64,000 nt of DNA from Tragulus kanchil (lineage: Eukaryota > Chordata > Mammalia > Artiodactyla > Tragulidae), in assembly GCA_022376925.1 (NCBI GenBank), contig JAIOJX010000030.1:173843298-173907297 (forward strand), written 5' to 3'. A program made the position numbers and the translations under genes. Below the pieces are notes generated by a model that was given only the letters and a program-made list of their open reading frames with translations, made no database searches and was not told where the DNA came from. Shown here one piece after another: positions 1 to 10,972 of this stretch (position 1 is its first letter; each line of letters starts with the position of its first letter).

Positions 1-95
1 CTGTAAGCCTACAAATTCTGTTATTTCCTAGGTCATATACACAGGACAGTAAGCAGGATGGAATTAGAAAATATAACTCTTAGCCAAGATTTTTC

Positions 96-262
96 CAGAT
101 TGACACTACTGACATTTGGGGTAGAAAAATCCTTCATGGTAATTGTCCTGTGCATTACAGAATGCTAGAAAAATACACCTGGCATCTACACAGTAGTGAC
201 AATAGCATACTACCCCTTAGTTGTGACAACCAAAAACATCTTCAGACATTTCTAAATGTCTC
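96..262 (-). mobile_element. MER20-like hAT DNA transposon fragment
   Basis: Read on the minus strand this matches the body of the non-autonomous hAT-Charlie element MER20. The recognisable blocks are the segment around TGACATTTGGGG, the GTCCTGTGCATTACAGAATG block and the TTGTGACAACCAAAAACATC block followed by AGACATTTCTAAATGTC. The outer terminal repeat is not visible. It is an old, inactive copy. Confidence 0.75.
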
Positions 263-542
263 CACAGAGAGGACAAGGCAAAACTACATTAATTGTGGTT
301 AATGACCACATTAACCCACGTGAGAGGGGCATAGGGCTCTCAGGGAGAGATTTATACTGTGATAAAATAAAGCCAAGAATATAGAAAAATGTCTTTATTT
401 CTTCTCTCTGTGTTGTACCATTCTTATAGTGATAAAGACAACTTCATATAAACTATACAATTTACTCAGGCAAACAAATATATTGATAAACACAATACGT
501 AAGGGAGATATGTAAGGTAAACTATGTTGACTATAAATGCTC

Positions 543-1056
543 CTTTTTCCATGGGTGTTCAAAATACAGTTCTTCAATGTCTATATATTGTGAGCACCAT
601 TTCTTTCCAGAGAAAGATAAAACACAAAGTGACTTCCCACTGTGGCAAGAGATTCCAGGAAATCTTTTCATTACAAGATCATGAACACAAGAAAATAGAG
701 CTAATTTTGGAAAGCCACCATGTAGCATAAAAGAAATCCCGTGAATTTTTTGGCTAGAGAGTATGTCAAAAGCAAACGCAGATGTTCCGTAGGTTAAATG
801 GACTCTTCCTCCAGGGACTGCAGTGTTTTCAATGGAAGGGAGTCCAGGAGAACCATGAATGTGATCTTCTGCAGTGAAAAGCTCCACGACAGCTATGCCT
901 CATCACAGTAAAATAAAAAGCTAGAGAGAGGAGGCTGACAGGATTTACCTCTTTTGGCCATTGGGGACCTGAACTGTCATACCATGAACTATACTAGGCT
1001 TGCACAATTAGAGGATTTCAATTCCACCTAATCTTTTAGGTGGCCCTGAATATTTT
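543..1056. other. Unassigned AT-rich stretch inside duplication 1
   Basis: No gene or recognisable repeat is seen here. A 118-codon minus-strand frame lies at 531-887, but it has no recognisable domain and overlaps the duplication end, so it is treated as chance. Confidence 0.5.
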
Positions 1057-1151
1057 CTGTAAGCCTACAAATTCTGTTATTTCCTAGGTCATATACACAG
1101 GACAGTAAGCAGGATGGAATTAGAAAATATAACTCTTAGCCAAGATTTTTC

Positions 1152-1319
1152 CAGATTGACACTACTGACATTTGGGGTAGAAAAATCCTTCATGGTAATT
1201 GTCCTGTGCATTACAGAATGCTAGAAAAATACACCTGGCATCTACACAGTAGTGACAATAGCATACTACCCTTAGTTGTGAAAACCCAAAAAACATCTTC
1301 AGACATTTTTAAATGTCTC
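1152..1319 (-). mobile_element. MER20-like fragment, second copy
   Basis: Duplicate of the MER20 fragment at 96-262 created by tandem duplication 1, not an independent insertion. Confidence 0.75.
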
Positions 1320-1799
1320 CACAGAGAGGACAAGGCAAAACTACATTAATTGTGGTTAATGACCACATTAACCCACGTGAGAGGGGCATAGGGCTCTCAG
1401 GGAGAGATTTATACTGTGATAAAATAAAGCCAAGAATATAGAAAAATGTCTTTATTTCTTCTCTCTGTGTTGTACCATTCTTATAGTGATAAAGACAACT
1501 TCATATAAACTATACAATTTACTCAGGCAAACAAATATATTGATAAACACAATACGTAAGGGAGATATGTAAGGTAAACTATGTTGACTATAAATGCTCT
1601 TTTGTCTCCAGTCAGACATTTTGTTTGCTGCCTTACTGACTATTCACTCTCAGTATGATCTATACCTAATCAGAATTCCACAGTTTTCAACATACAACAG
1701 AATTCCTTTATTGGCCAATATACTGCTTCAAGATTTAGCCCCTGCCTATCCTACAAGCCTCCTCTCCTCTTTCTACCCCACATGCAATCTTAAAATCAT

Positions 1800-1936
1800 C
1801 TATGTCACCACATCAGTCCATTTCTCAGCCTGGATTGTATGTCTCCCGCATTAAACTGTGAGCTCACTGAGCTTAGATCCTGTATGTTTCTCCTTTACTT
1901 TCCACACTAAGCACAGTCCTTGGCATAGTAATGTCC
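1800..1936 (+). mobile_element. L2 LINE 3' end
   Basis: The block beginning TGTGAGCTCACTGAGC, followed by a TTTCCACACTAAGCACAG and CTTGGCATAG motif, is the usual 3' end of L2. The tail is interrupted by the CHR SINE that starts at 1951. Upstream T/C-rich sequence to about 1740 may belong to the same element but is too diverged to claim. Confidence 0.6.
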
Positions 1937-1950
1937 ACTATTTCTTTCAG

Positions 1951-2147
1951 TTTTTTTTTTTTTTTTTTTTGATATGAACCATTTTTAAAGTCTTTATTGA
2001 CTTGGTTACAATATTGTTTCAGTTTTATGTTTTGTTTTGTGGCCAAAAGGAATGTGGGATGGTAGCTTCCTGACTAGGGATCAAACCTGCATCCCCTGCA
2101 CTGGAAGACAAAGTCTTAAATAGCACTGGACCTCCAAGGAAGTTCCT
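1951..2147 (-). mobile_element. CHR-2-type tRNA-Glu SINE with TSD
   Basis: A poly-T run followed by the reversed CHR tail (AAAGTCTTTATTGACTTGGT) and the reversed tRNA-like head (AGGGATCAAACCTGCATCCC, a B-box region) marks a minus-strand cetartiodactyl CHR SINE. The 11-bp target-site duplication ACTATTTCTTT flanks it at about 1937-1947 and 2148-2158, which fixes both ends. It inserted into the L2 tail. Confidence 0.88.
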
Positions 2148-2273
2148 ACTATTTCTTTTAAAGGATGAAAGAAAATAATAGTAATCTGTAAAAACTTCTT
2201 AAATGGAATCTTTACCTTCTTCCAGGACACATATCATCTCTACTCCGTCAATCATTTTCTCCTGTAGTCAAAA

Positions 2274-2354
2274 TTACTGGGTTTGGTCAAAAAGTTCATC
2301 TAGGTTTTTCTACAACATGGAAAAACTCAAATGAACTTTCTGGCTAACTTAATA
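2274..2354. mobile_element. Mariner-type MITE
   Basis: A short near-palindrome. The left arm GGTCAAAAAGTTCATCTAGG and the right arm containing TGAACTTTCTGGCTAAC are inverted copies around a short centre, bounded by TA. This is the layout of a mammalian mariner-derived miniature element with a GGCCAAAAAGTTCG-type terminal repeat. It has no coding capacity. Confidence 0.75.
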
Positions 2355-2595
2355 GATACAGAATTGATTCAAGAGGAAATGTTCTACATTTTCCCTGACA
2401 ATCTAAAACTCCAGTTATAGATCAGAAGTTTTAAATGGTCTTCTTACGTATTTATTATCCTGCTTATTATTTGTTTTTCAGTAGAAGCATTTGTAAGAGA
2501 TAAAAAGTAAAAGAAGACACTAGGTCTAAGGGCTCAACTGCTCTAAAATGTCCCTAGAATTAAGCAGTTTGCATGTGCTGATGTGCAAAAGAAAT

Positions 2596-3027
2596 GAGGT
2601 GGCTAGCTCTAGAACCTATCATAAAAAGTGAAGTAAGTCAAAAAGAAAAAGACAAGTACAGTATACTAACTCATATATATGGGATCTAGTAAGATGGTCA
2701 TGATAACACATGCAGTGAACTCATGGAAAAACAGAGAATAGACATAAGGACATTGTGGAGACCTAACAGTGGGAGGGAGGCATGGAGGGAGTAACATGGA
2801 AACCTATACTGTCATGTGTGGAAAAGACAGCTATTGTCATTGTGCTAAGGGAATAGGAGTACCTAAAACCACTTGGAGCGATGGTCTGGATGGGTGGGAG
2901 GGGGGGAACTGGGTGGGGGGAGGGTACAGGGATATGCATATGAATGATCTGGGAACATACATGTTGATGAACAACAAAACTCTGTAAAATCTTTAAAATA
3001 AAGAATAAAAAAAAATTAAATTAAATT
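2596..3027 (+). mobile_element. 5'-truncated ruminant L1 3' end
   Basis: It starts inside the last codons of L1 ORF2 (the frame reads SEVSQKEKDKY, then THIYGI and a stop near 2690). It continues through a G-rich 3' UTR (runs near 2895-2925) and ends in an A-rich tail. Imperfect flanking repeats (AAAAGAAATGA at 2587 and AAAAAGAATGA at 3028) look like a target-site duplication. Too short to encode anything. Confidence 0.85.
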
Positions 3028-3039
3028 AAAAAAGAATGA

Positions 3040-3799
3040 TATAAAACTAAAATAATGACATGATTATCTTAAAAAGAGTAGGTCAATCAAATAAAAAGAA
3101 CAGGAAAATCATATTTTCTTTGGAAATAGTAGGAAAAGCATTATGGAAAACTAAAACACCTCTCTAATTCATTAAGATATAATTTTTTTTCTTTTTTTTG
3201 GCCAAGGAGGGTTCCCTTCTCAGTCACAGTCCTCTATTTCAAAATTTTAGACCTATATAGTGACCTTATGAGCTATCATGACTAGTCCTCTTCTTTACCC
3301 TTCCAAAAAAGGACTGGCCATATAAAGATTCTGGTTTTAGGAGTGAATTAAAATTTATCTTCCTTTTTTCATGCCACATTAACAAGATTTATGGTACATG
3401 AGAGAATGAACAAGGTAGTTTTTCTATCAATTCCCTGAGGCTGTTATGAGCCTAGAAAATAATCTACATAAAGCCCAGTGACAATGAAAACATGACTTGT
3501 GAAGCACAGGAATGCCAAACTAAGTCATGTTTCATCACTCACCAAAATTAATTCTGAATTTCATCAACTCCTGCAGACTGTGTCCAAACAAATGTGCTGG
3601 GAGTCATATAAGACTAACACGAAGGACTAAGATAAAATGCTAAAGTTGCATTTATTTGCTAAACGTGTGTATATTCCATTGGTAACCAAGGAGGACATGA
3701 AACAGTATCTCCAGCTAAAATGACATTTGGCCTAAGAACAACTACAGAATATGGTAGGGGGCAAGCGGGTAGGTATCCTTTAATGCAGGGATTTGAATG
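3040..3799. other. Unassigned intergenic stretch
   Basis: AT-rich sequence with a T-rich run near 3183. I see no open frame of interest, RNA gene or recognisable repeat. Confidence 0.5.
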
Positions 3800-3995
3800 C
3801 AAGCTTTATCCTTGAAGGGCCATACAGTTAATAGTTTGGGCTCTGTGGGTATATCGTGTCTGTTGCAACTAACTACTCAATTCTGCACTATTAATAGGAA
3901 AGCAGCCACAGAGAACACTAACAAATGAGCTATGTCCCCATAAAATTTATTTCCAAAATCAGGTGATGGGCTGGATCTGACAGGAGGGTTGCAGT
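3800..3995 (+). mobile_element. Ancient hAT-like DNA transposon copy
   Basis: The order of blocks (AAGGGCCATACAGTTAATAG, CTGTTGCAACTAACTACTCA, GCAGCCACAGAGAACACT, ATAAAATTTATTTCCAAAA, GATGGGCTGGATCTGAC) matches a common mammalian element family also seen at 31535-31706 in the other orientation. I assign it to hAT-type non-autonomous elements by resemblance. The family name is uncertain. Confidence 0.55.
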
Positions 3996-4571
3996 TTCCT
4001 ATCTGTTGTTGCGTTAACAGGTCAGACAACCAAGAACTGAGTGAGAGCCTTGATAAGGAGCAAGGTGGAGTTTGTTATTCTTTCCTAATTTCTCAGCAGA
4101 TACATGTTTGCATTTAATACCTCACAGTCATTACTTTAAAATAGAACCTTCAGTGACTCTGAACGGGCAATTAGTTAAAACAAGGTAAATGTGTAAAGCG
4201 TCTGTCAGTTAGCTTTCCGATTCACCTCAATCTACACATGTTAAGTCAGCAAAGGAGCAGAAATGTAATTTTCCAGAACACACAACCCCACTGCTCTGCA
4301 TGCCTCTAATGAGGAAAAACTAATTATTTTATTATCTTAACATAAACCTCCCCAAATTAAATATTTCCAGGGTTATAAACTGTTTGCCTCTAAGCTTCAT
4401 TAAAAGCTTAAAACCAGACATTTCACTTTTGAAGGCAACATTCTTGGTCTCCTCAGAGTTCAAATAAAGCCTTGACATTTTTTCACACTTTTATCCTTTT
4501 CACATACAAAATAGACCCTGCTTATGTTTTTCTCCTCATTGAGAAGAAGATTCAATACTAGTCCTTTCTGT
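3996..4571. other. Unassigned AT-rich stretch
   Basis: No gene or repeat recognised. The part from 4290 to 4460 has several TAAT-type motifs and little repeat character, so it could be a conserved non-coding piece. That needs cross-species alignment. Confidence 0.45.
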
Positions 4572-4890
4572 TGCTAGAAGAGTCTCAGTTTAGTTCAATT
4601 CAGTCACTCAGCCGTGTCTGATTTCTTGCAACCCCGCAGACTGCAGCACGCCAGGCTTCTGTATCCTTCACCATCTTCTGGAGCTTGCTCAAACTCATGT
4701 CCATTAAGCTGGTGATGCCATCCAACCATCTCATCTTCTGCCATCCCCCCTTCTTCTTCTGCCTTTTCTTTTTCCCAGCATCAGGGCGTTTTCCAATGAA
4801 TCATCTCTTCGCATCAGGTGGCCAAAGTATTGGAGCTTCAGCTTCAGCATCAGTCCTTCCAATGAATATTCAGGGTTGATTTCCTTTAGG
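4572..4890 (-). mobile_element. BovB (RTE) / ART2-type 3' fragment
   Basis: Reading on the plus strand it begins with the reversed BovB/Bov-A end (TTCAGTCACTCAGCCGTGTC) and runs through GCAGCACGCCAGGCTTC, TGGTGATGCCATCCAACCAT and GGTGGCCAAAGTATTGGAGC. These are diagnostic of BovB/ART2 repeats in ruminants. The open frame inside it (4685-4879) is the familiar spurious frame of this repeat, not a gene. Confidence 0.88.
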
Positions 4891-5018
4891 AAATTTCCCT
4901 TAGAGTCTATACAGATTATGAAAGAATTGAAATACTTTTCATAGTTTTCCCTTTAAATCCAGCTCTAATCTCATTAGTGTTAACTGATTTTTATGTGTGT
5001 CTTAATATACACTTTGGG

Positions 5019-5125
5019 CAAAATGGCAACCCACTCCAGTATTCTTCCCTGGAATATCCCATGGACAGAGGAAACTAATGGGCTACAGTCCAAATGGTGC
5101 CAAAGAACCAGACTGAGCAACTGTG
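5019..5125 (+). mobile_element. Bov-tA SINE 3' fragment
   Basis: Starts at AATGGCAACCCACTCCAGTA and continues through CCCATGGACAGAGG and GGGCTACAGTCC to a degenerate GACTGAGCAACTG end. The tRNA-derived head is missing. Confidence 0.85.
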
Positions 5126-5159
5126 CATACATTATACATTAGCATTTTGTCTCTTTCAC

Positions 5160-5263
5160 ATATATATTCTTTCGTATTTTATATATATATGTATATATAT
5201 GTGTATATATATATATGCATATATACATACATGCATATATATAGAGAGAGAGAGAGAGAGAGC
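5160..5263. repeat. Compound (TA)n / (AG)n microsatellite
   Basis: Interrupted TATA/TGTA/CATA dinucleotide runs pass directly into an uninterrupted (AG) run ending at about 5261. The frames crossing it are repeat artefacts. Confidence 0.9.
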
Positions 5264-5690
5264 GCTTTAGTTTTGTTATCCTCCAATCTAAGTATTCCAA
5301 TATCCCAGTAATTTATTCTTCTTTCCAAATTTTCACATTACAATCTCATTTGGCTGAAACTTTTCCCTCAATTTATTTAATCACACTGGTCTAAATTTCA
5401 GAACATATAGGCAGAGAGATGAACCAAATAACCAAGTCTGGCTCTTAAGTTTTCTGATCTGTTATTGAACCTGTAAAGCCCAGTGGTCTCATAATCATTT
5501 TTGTTTTTGTTCAGAGTCAACAAAAAGCCACACTACTTTTAAGCCACCAAGTAAAACTAAATCCCAAGTAGCAGTCCCCAAACCCCTGGCATTCAGTGCT
5601 TCCCTATGTTTCTAGAGGGGGAGGTATCAAGACGGTTTTTAATTTTCATTACCTGTCTCTGATAATATGTAATCATATTCAAATGCTTTT
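5264..5690. other. Unassigned stretch
   Basis: AT-rich, no recognised gene, RNA or mobile element. It leads into duplication 2. Confidence 0.5.
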
Positions 5691-6328
5691 ATTTCCTCAA
5701 GCTTTAAATTACCTCTTCCTCATTCTCTCTTACACAGATTTTTTAAAATGCCCTCTAATTTTACACTTTCCATGACCATGGTCATGAGCCATGACCAACT
5801 ACTACACACGCTCTCTATTCTCACTTGAAGTTTGAAACCTTCAATCACTGAAAATAAATGAATCCTCTTGGAAATTTAGTGGCAGAAGACAGAATAGTTA
5901 CTACTACTTGCTGACCGTAACAATTACCAGTCAAAGACAGGACATGTTGCTTCCCACTGAACTGCTTCCCTGGGGTAGAAACTGTGGCAACTGGAGATGA
6001 GAAGCTCATGTAAATAAAGTGGGACACAGATGGGCTCCAGGCTAGACATTTATAATTGGTCCACTATTAACATTGCAAGGGCACACAGAAGTGGACTTCA
6101 GGCTGGATATTTACAACTCTTAGCATTTCCTGAGACAAATAGACGGGCTCCAGTTAAGGCATCTACAATCAGCTTCCTGTTTGTCCTCCAAAATGGAAGT
6201 AACAACAAAAGCAGGGTAAAGAGCCAGTTTCTTGTAAATATCTTAAGGTGATAGTCAAGGCAACAGTCAAGGTAATGGTCATGGCAAGGACAAAGAGGCA
6301 AAACCCTGAGTAAAGAATTAAGGGATCT

Positions 6329-6764
6329 TCTATGGAAGACAGTATGGAGATTTCTTTAAAAACTAAAAACAGAAGCACCATACAACCTAGCAATCCCACT
6401 CTTAGGCTTATCTTATACCCTGATGAAATCAAATCTGAAAGAAGCACCTGTCCCCACATGTTCATTGCAGCTCTCTATACAATAGCTAGAACATGGAAGC
6501 AACCTAGATGCCCATCGACGGACGAATGGATCCAAAAGCTCTGGTACATATATACAATGGAATACTACACAGCTATAAAGAGAAGTGCAGAAGAATCAGC
6601 CCTAATGAGGTGGCTGGATCTAGAACGTATCATAAAAAGTGAAGTCAGTCAGAAAGAGAAGGACAAATACAATATATTAACACATATATATGGAATCTAG
6701 CAGGATGGTGATGATGGCACATGCAGTGAAGCGACAGAAAGACAGACATGGACAGTGGACATAT
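6329..6764 (+). mobile_element. L1 3' fragment cut by the duplication border
   Basis: First copy of the L1 described at 7407-8095. It keeps the 5' TSD copy (AGAATTAAGGGATCT at 6314-6328) but ends at the duplication seam instead of at a poly-A tail. It is therefore a duplicate, not a separate insertion. Confidence 0.9.
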
Positions 6765-7406
6765 TCAAATGCACTCAAGCTTTAAATTACCTCTTCCTCA
6801 TTCTCTCTTACACAGATTTTTTAAAATGCCCTCTAATTTTACACTTTCCATGACCATGGTCATGAGCCATGACCAACTACTACACACGCTCTCTATTCTC
6901 ACTTGAAGTTTGAAACCTTCAATCACTGAAAATAAATGAATCCTCTTGGAAATTTAGTGGCAGAAGACAGAATAGTTACTACTACTTGCTGACCGTAAAA
7001 ATTACCAGTCAAAGACAGGACATGTTGCTTCCCACTGAACTGCTTCCCTGGGGTAGAAACTGTGGCAACTGGAGATGAGAAGCTCATGTAAATAAAGTGG
7101 GACACAGATGGGCTCCAGGCTAGACATTTATAATTGGTCCACTATTAACATTGCAAGGGCACACAGAAGTGGACTTCAGGCTGGATATTTACAACTCTTA
7201 GCATTTCCTGAGACAAATAGACGGGCTCCAGTTAAGGCATCTACAATCAGCTTCCTGTTTGTCCTCCAAAATGGAAGTAACAACAAAAGCAGGGTAAAGA
7301 GCCAGTTTCTTGTAAATATCTTAAGGTGATAGTCAAGGCAACAGTCAAGGTAATGGTCATGGCAAGGACAAAGAGGCAAAACCCTGAGTAAAGAATTAAG
7401 GGATCT

Positions 7407-8095
7407 TCTATGGAAGACAGTATGGAGATTTCTTTAAAAACTAAAAACAGAAGCACCATACAACCTAGCAATCCCACTCTTAGGCTTATCTTATACCCTG
7501 ATGAAATCAAATCTGAAAGAAGCACCTGTCCCCACATGTTCATTGCAGCTCTCTATACAATAGCTAGAACATGGAAGCAACCTAGATGCCCATCGACGGA
7601 CGAATGGATCCAAAAGCTCTGGTACATATATACAATGGAATACTACACAGCTATAAAGAGAAGTGCAGAAGAATCAGCCCTAATGAGGTGGCTGGATCTA
7701 GAACGTATCATAAAAAGTGAAGTCAGTCAGAAAGAGAAGGACAAATACAATATATTAACACATATATATGGAATCTAGCAGGATGGTGATGATGGCACAT
7801 GCAGTGAAGCGACAGAAAGACAGACATGGACAGTGGACATATGGACATTGTGGGGAAGGGACAGAGGGTGGGAGGCGTAAAGGAAGTAGCATGAAGGCCT
7901 GTACTATCCTAAGTGAAGAAAATAGCTATAGTCATTGCTCTGTGAGAAAAGGAGACCCCTCAGAGGTACTGTGTGATGGTTGGGAGGGGTAGGAAGGGGG
8001 GTATATACATATGACTAATCTGGGAACATACATATCTGTAAACCAAAAAACTCTGTAAAAGTTAAAAGTAAAATAAAAGTTAAAAAAAAAAAAAG
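7407..8095 (+). mobile_element. 5'-truncated L1 with 15-bp TSD
   Basis: About 690 bp of ruminant L1: the ORF2 C-terminal part, a G-rich 3' UTR, and an A-rich tail at 8080-8094. The 15-bp TSD AGAATTAAGGGATCT is exact at 7392-7406 and 8096-8110. That shows target-primed insertion with 5' truncation and gives the element's limits. Confidence 0.93.
7410..7778 (+). pseudogene. L1 ORF2 C-terminal remnant
   Basis: A 122-codon open remnant of the L1 reverse-transcriptase protein, covering only the extreme C-terminal region. Recognisable parts include PRCPSTDEWIQKLWYIYTME, followed by EYYTAIK, and the final EVSQKEKDKYNILTHIYGI before the stop. The endonuclease and reverse-transcriptase domains are absent, so it can have no enzymatic activity. 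An identical copy lies at 6332-6700 because of duplication 2. Confidence 0.9.
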
Positions 8096-8565
8096 AGAAT
8101 TAAGGGATCTCTACTTCTCGCTCTCATCTTCTGGGGACAAGGGAGACACTACACATGCCCAGAAAATCTCCTTGTGGGTAAAAAAATCAGAACATAATAA
8201 TAGGTGACAATGAGTCTTGTTCCTCCCAGAAGCCTTCAATTTAAGGTCCATTTGGCTGAAGCCGGATAATTGGCCTGACAGAAGACAAAGACCCAGAAGA
8301 ACTGACCTATGTAAATGACTAAACCACCTCCTTACTGCACTCCTCCTCCTCACTGGGGGATGCCTACAGCTTTTATCTCTCAGTGTGCATCTCTGCCTTG
8401 TCTCTGTCTTAACTAAACAAATCATTTCTTTGTGTGCTTTCCCAATTGTTACCGTTCTATGTCTCTAGAAATAAACTTTGTAGCAGCATTTACAGTTTCT
8501 GTCTATGTGATAAATGAATTTTTTACTGGGGACAGAGATCCAGGGAAAAATAGCTTGTATCCTCT

Positions 8566-8720
8566 AACCCTTGCTGGTCTGATGGCTAGGATTCCTGGTT
8601 TACATCCAGGCTACCCACCTTCACTTCCTGGACAGGGAATTAAGATCTCGCTTCACACCACCGCTTACTGCTGCTTTGCTGAGATCAGAAATGTCATAGA
8701 GCTTCAGAATCTCCCATGCA
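8566..8720 (+). mobile_element. tRNA-Glu-derived SINE (CHR-1-like)
   Basis: The head at about 8568-8639 aligns with tRNA-Glu(UUC). It has an A-box-like GGTCTGATGGCTAGG, an anticodon stem CCTGG/CCAGG around a 7-base loop, and an ACAGGGAA acceptor end. The tail AAGATCTCGCTTCACACCAC is that of cetartiodactyl tRNA-Glu SINEs. The T arm is degenerate and the loop anticodon is altered, so it is not a working tRNA gene. Confidence 0.65.
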
Positions 8721-8989
8721 AGCCTATATTAAAGCCTTGCTCAAATCCTTAGTTTTAATATGTATCCTCAGTTGCAGTTCTTAAGAATTGCTTGTGGGAG
8801 GAAAGGGAAGAAGGAAAGAATGAAATAAATTATAGTATTTATATGAAAACAGTGCCCTGGTACAAATGATCAATTGTTTGTTTTTGCTGTTAGTTTTATT
8901 TTTTGCCAGGGATGAGGGATAGGGGTGGGTCTAGGTTGAGGATAACTATGAGAAGTAGCTGGAGGGATCCTTTGTGGTGATGATAAGTG

Positions 8990-9210
8990 CCCTGTGCCTT
9001 GACTGGGATGATGGTACATGAATTTACACTTGTAGACACAGAAGTCTACATACACATTGTACCCATGTCAATATCATGGTGTTGATATTTTACTATAGTT
9101 ACCTAAGACACAGCCATTGGAAAGAACTGGATGACAGTTATAAGGGACCTCTTTCTACTATTTTTGCAAATTCCTGTGAGTCTATAATTATTTCACAATA
9201 ACATATTATG
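8990..9210 (+). mobile_element. Old L1M 3' end
   Basis: The sequence GGTGTTGATATTTTACTATA, then GGGACCTCTTTCTACTAT, TTTTGCAAATTCCTGTGAG and TATAATTATTTCACAATAA, is the usual order of a mammalian L1M 3' UTR. Diverged and without coding capacity. Duplicated at about 10077-10298. Confidence 0.6.
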
Positions 9211-9884
9211 GGGAAAAAGCCTTCCTAGGATATACCCAAGGCCCGAGAAACTCCTTTCTCAAGTTTTTCAAACTAGAAGAGCAATATCATTCAGTATGTT
9301 TTCTTAAGAGTTGCTTAAGTTTAAAATGCACAAAAAGTCATCTGGAATGGCTTTTTGATTTAATCAGAAAGCAGGACTGTGAAAGACCCCTTGTCACAAT
9401 AATCTGAGGAGTGAAAGAACCAGACTGAACAAAGAATGCAAATGAGTATCAACTGTCTTTTAAGATTTTCTCAAAACACTGTATTTTTACTTTTAAATCT
9501 TAGAATTAAGCTTTCCAAACATGCAAATGCCATACCTGAGATTTTAGTTTGGTTGTTCCCATGGTTATTTGTTTTCTTGTTTCTTTTCTTTTCTATTTTT
9601 TTTATTGTCAGAAAAGTTTGAGAACCCATGAAGGGGTAGGCACCAAGGAAGTAGGGAAGTGTTTGGGAACATCTGTAATTTGTATACATGTTTAAGTAGA
9701 CTACCCTGTCTTTCTGAATAAGTGAAACGAGATCTCTTAGAATCTAATCTTGGTTCTTCTCAAGAAGCACATAAGTTAATTGTGCTTTCAGATAAGCAGG
9801 CTAGGCAGAAAAACTTTAACAAATTGTGCAGAGTGTTAAAAAATTACAGGAATAAAAATTTTTAAAGTTAAAAAAAGGAGCTAG

Positions 9885-9935
9885 GGCTTCCCTGGTGGTC
9901 CAGTGGGTAAGAACACCACCTTGCAGTGCAAGGCG
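9885..9935 (+). mobile_element. CHR-type SINE head truncated at duplication seam
   Basis: Only the first 51 bases (GGCTTCCCTGGTGGTCCAGT onward, A box) are present before the seam. The complete copies are at 10973 and 12066. Confidence 0.85.
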
Positions 9936-10076
9936 ACTTAAGCCTGTTACAAATGATCAATTGTTTGTTTTTGCTGTTAGTTTTATTTTTTGCCAGGGAT
10001 GAGGGATAGGGGTGGGTCTAGGTTGAGGATAACTATGAGAAGTAGCTGGAGGGATCCTTTGTGGTGATGATAAGTG

Positions 10077-10298
10077 CCCTGTGCCTTGACTGGGATGATG
10101 GTACATGAATTTACACTTGTAGACACAGAAGTCTACATACACATTGTACCCATGTCAATATCATGGTGTTGATATTTTACTATAGTTACCTAAGACACAG
10201 CCATTGGAAAGAACTGGATGACAGTTATAAGGGACCTCTTTCTACTATTTTTGCAAATTCCTGTGAGTCTATAATTATTTCACAATAACATATTAGGG
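10077..10298 (+). mobile_element. Old L1M 3' end, duplicated copy
   Basis: Second copy of the L1M segment at 8990-9210, produced by duplication 3. Confidence 0.6.
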
Positions 10299-10972
10299 GG
10301 AAAAAAGCCTTCCTAGGATATACCCAAGGCCCGAGAAACTCCTTTCTCAAGTTTTTCAAACTAGAAGAGCAATATCATTCAGTATGTTTTCTTAAGAGTT
10401 GCTTAAGTTTAAAATGCACAAAAAGTCATCTGGAATGGCTTTTTGATTTAATCAGAAAGCAGGACTGTGAAAGACCCCTTGTCACAATAATCTGAGGAGT
10501 GAAAGAACCAGACTGAACAAAGAATGCAAATGAGTATCAACTGTCTTTTAAGATTTTCTCAAAACACTGTATTTTTACTTTTAAATCTTAGAATTAAGCT
10601 TTCCAAACATGCAAATGCCATACCTGAGATTTTAGTTTGGTTGTTCCCATGGTTATTTGTTTTCTTGTTTCTTTTCTTTTCTATTTTTTTTATTGTCAGA
10701 AAAGTTTGAGAACCCATGAAGGGGTAGGCACCAAGGAAGTAGGGAAGTGTTTGGGAACATCTGTAATTTGTATACATGTTTAAGTAGACTACCCTGTCTT
10801 TCTGAATAAGTGAAACGAGATCTCTTAGAATCTAATCTTGGTTCTTCTCAAGAAGCACATAAGTTAATTGTGCTTTCAGATAAGCAGGCTAGGCAGAAAA
10901 ACTTTAACAAATTGTGCAGAGTGTTAAAAAATTACAGGAATAAAAATTTTTAAAGTTAAAAAAAGGAGCTAG

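Larger units (their letters stand above)
1..1599. repeat. Tandem direct duplication 1 (period about 1056)
   Basis: Bases 1-542 recur at 1057-1599 with only a few differences, mainly near 210-230 against 1268-1285, where homopolymer lengths differ. The first copy probably starts before the window. The copies part at 542/1599, after which each continues into different sequence. The unit carries a MER20 fragment and otherwise unrecognised sequence. Confidence 0.95.
5687..7842. repeat. Tandem direct duplication 2 (period 1078)
   Basis: Bases 5696-6764 recur at 6774-7842 with about one base change seen (near 5919 against 6997). At the seam the sequence CATAT is shared by both parental ends (6760-6764), and 8 bases found at 5687-5695 are missing just after it. 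The copy border cuts the L1 in the first unit, so only the second copy runs into the L1 3' UTR and tail. Confidence 0.96.

Noticed and set aside
5123..5311. 62-codon Y/I-rich frame
   Set aside because: It is a translated TA/AG microsatellite.
6332..6700. 122-codon frame as a gene
   Set aside because: It is the C-terminal remnant of L1 ORF2, present twice by tandem duplication, without catalytic domains.
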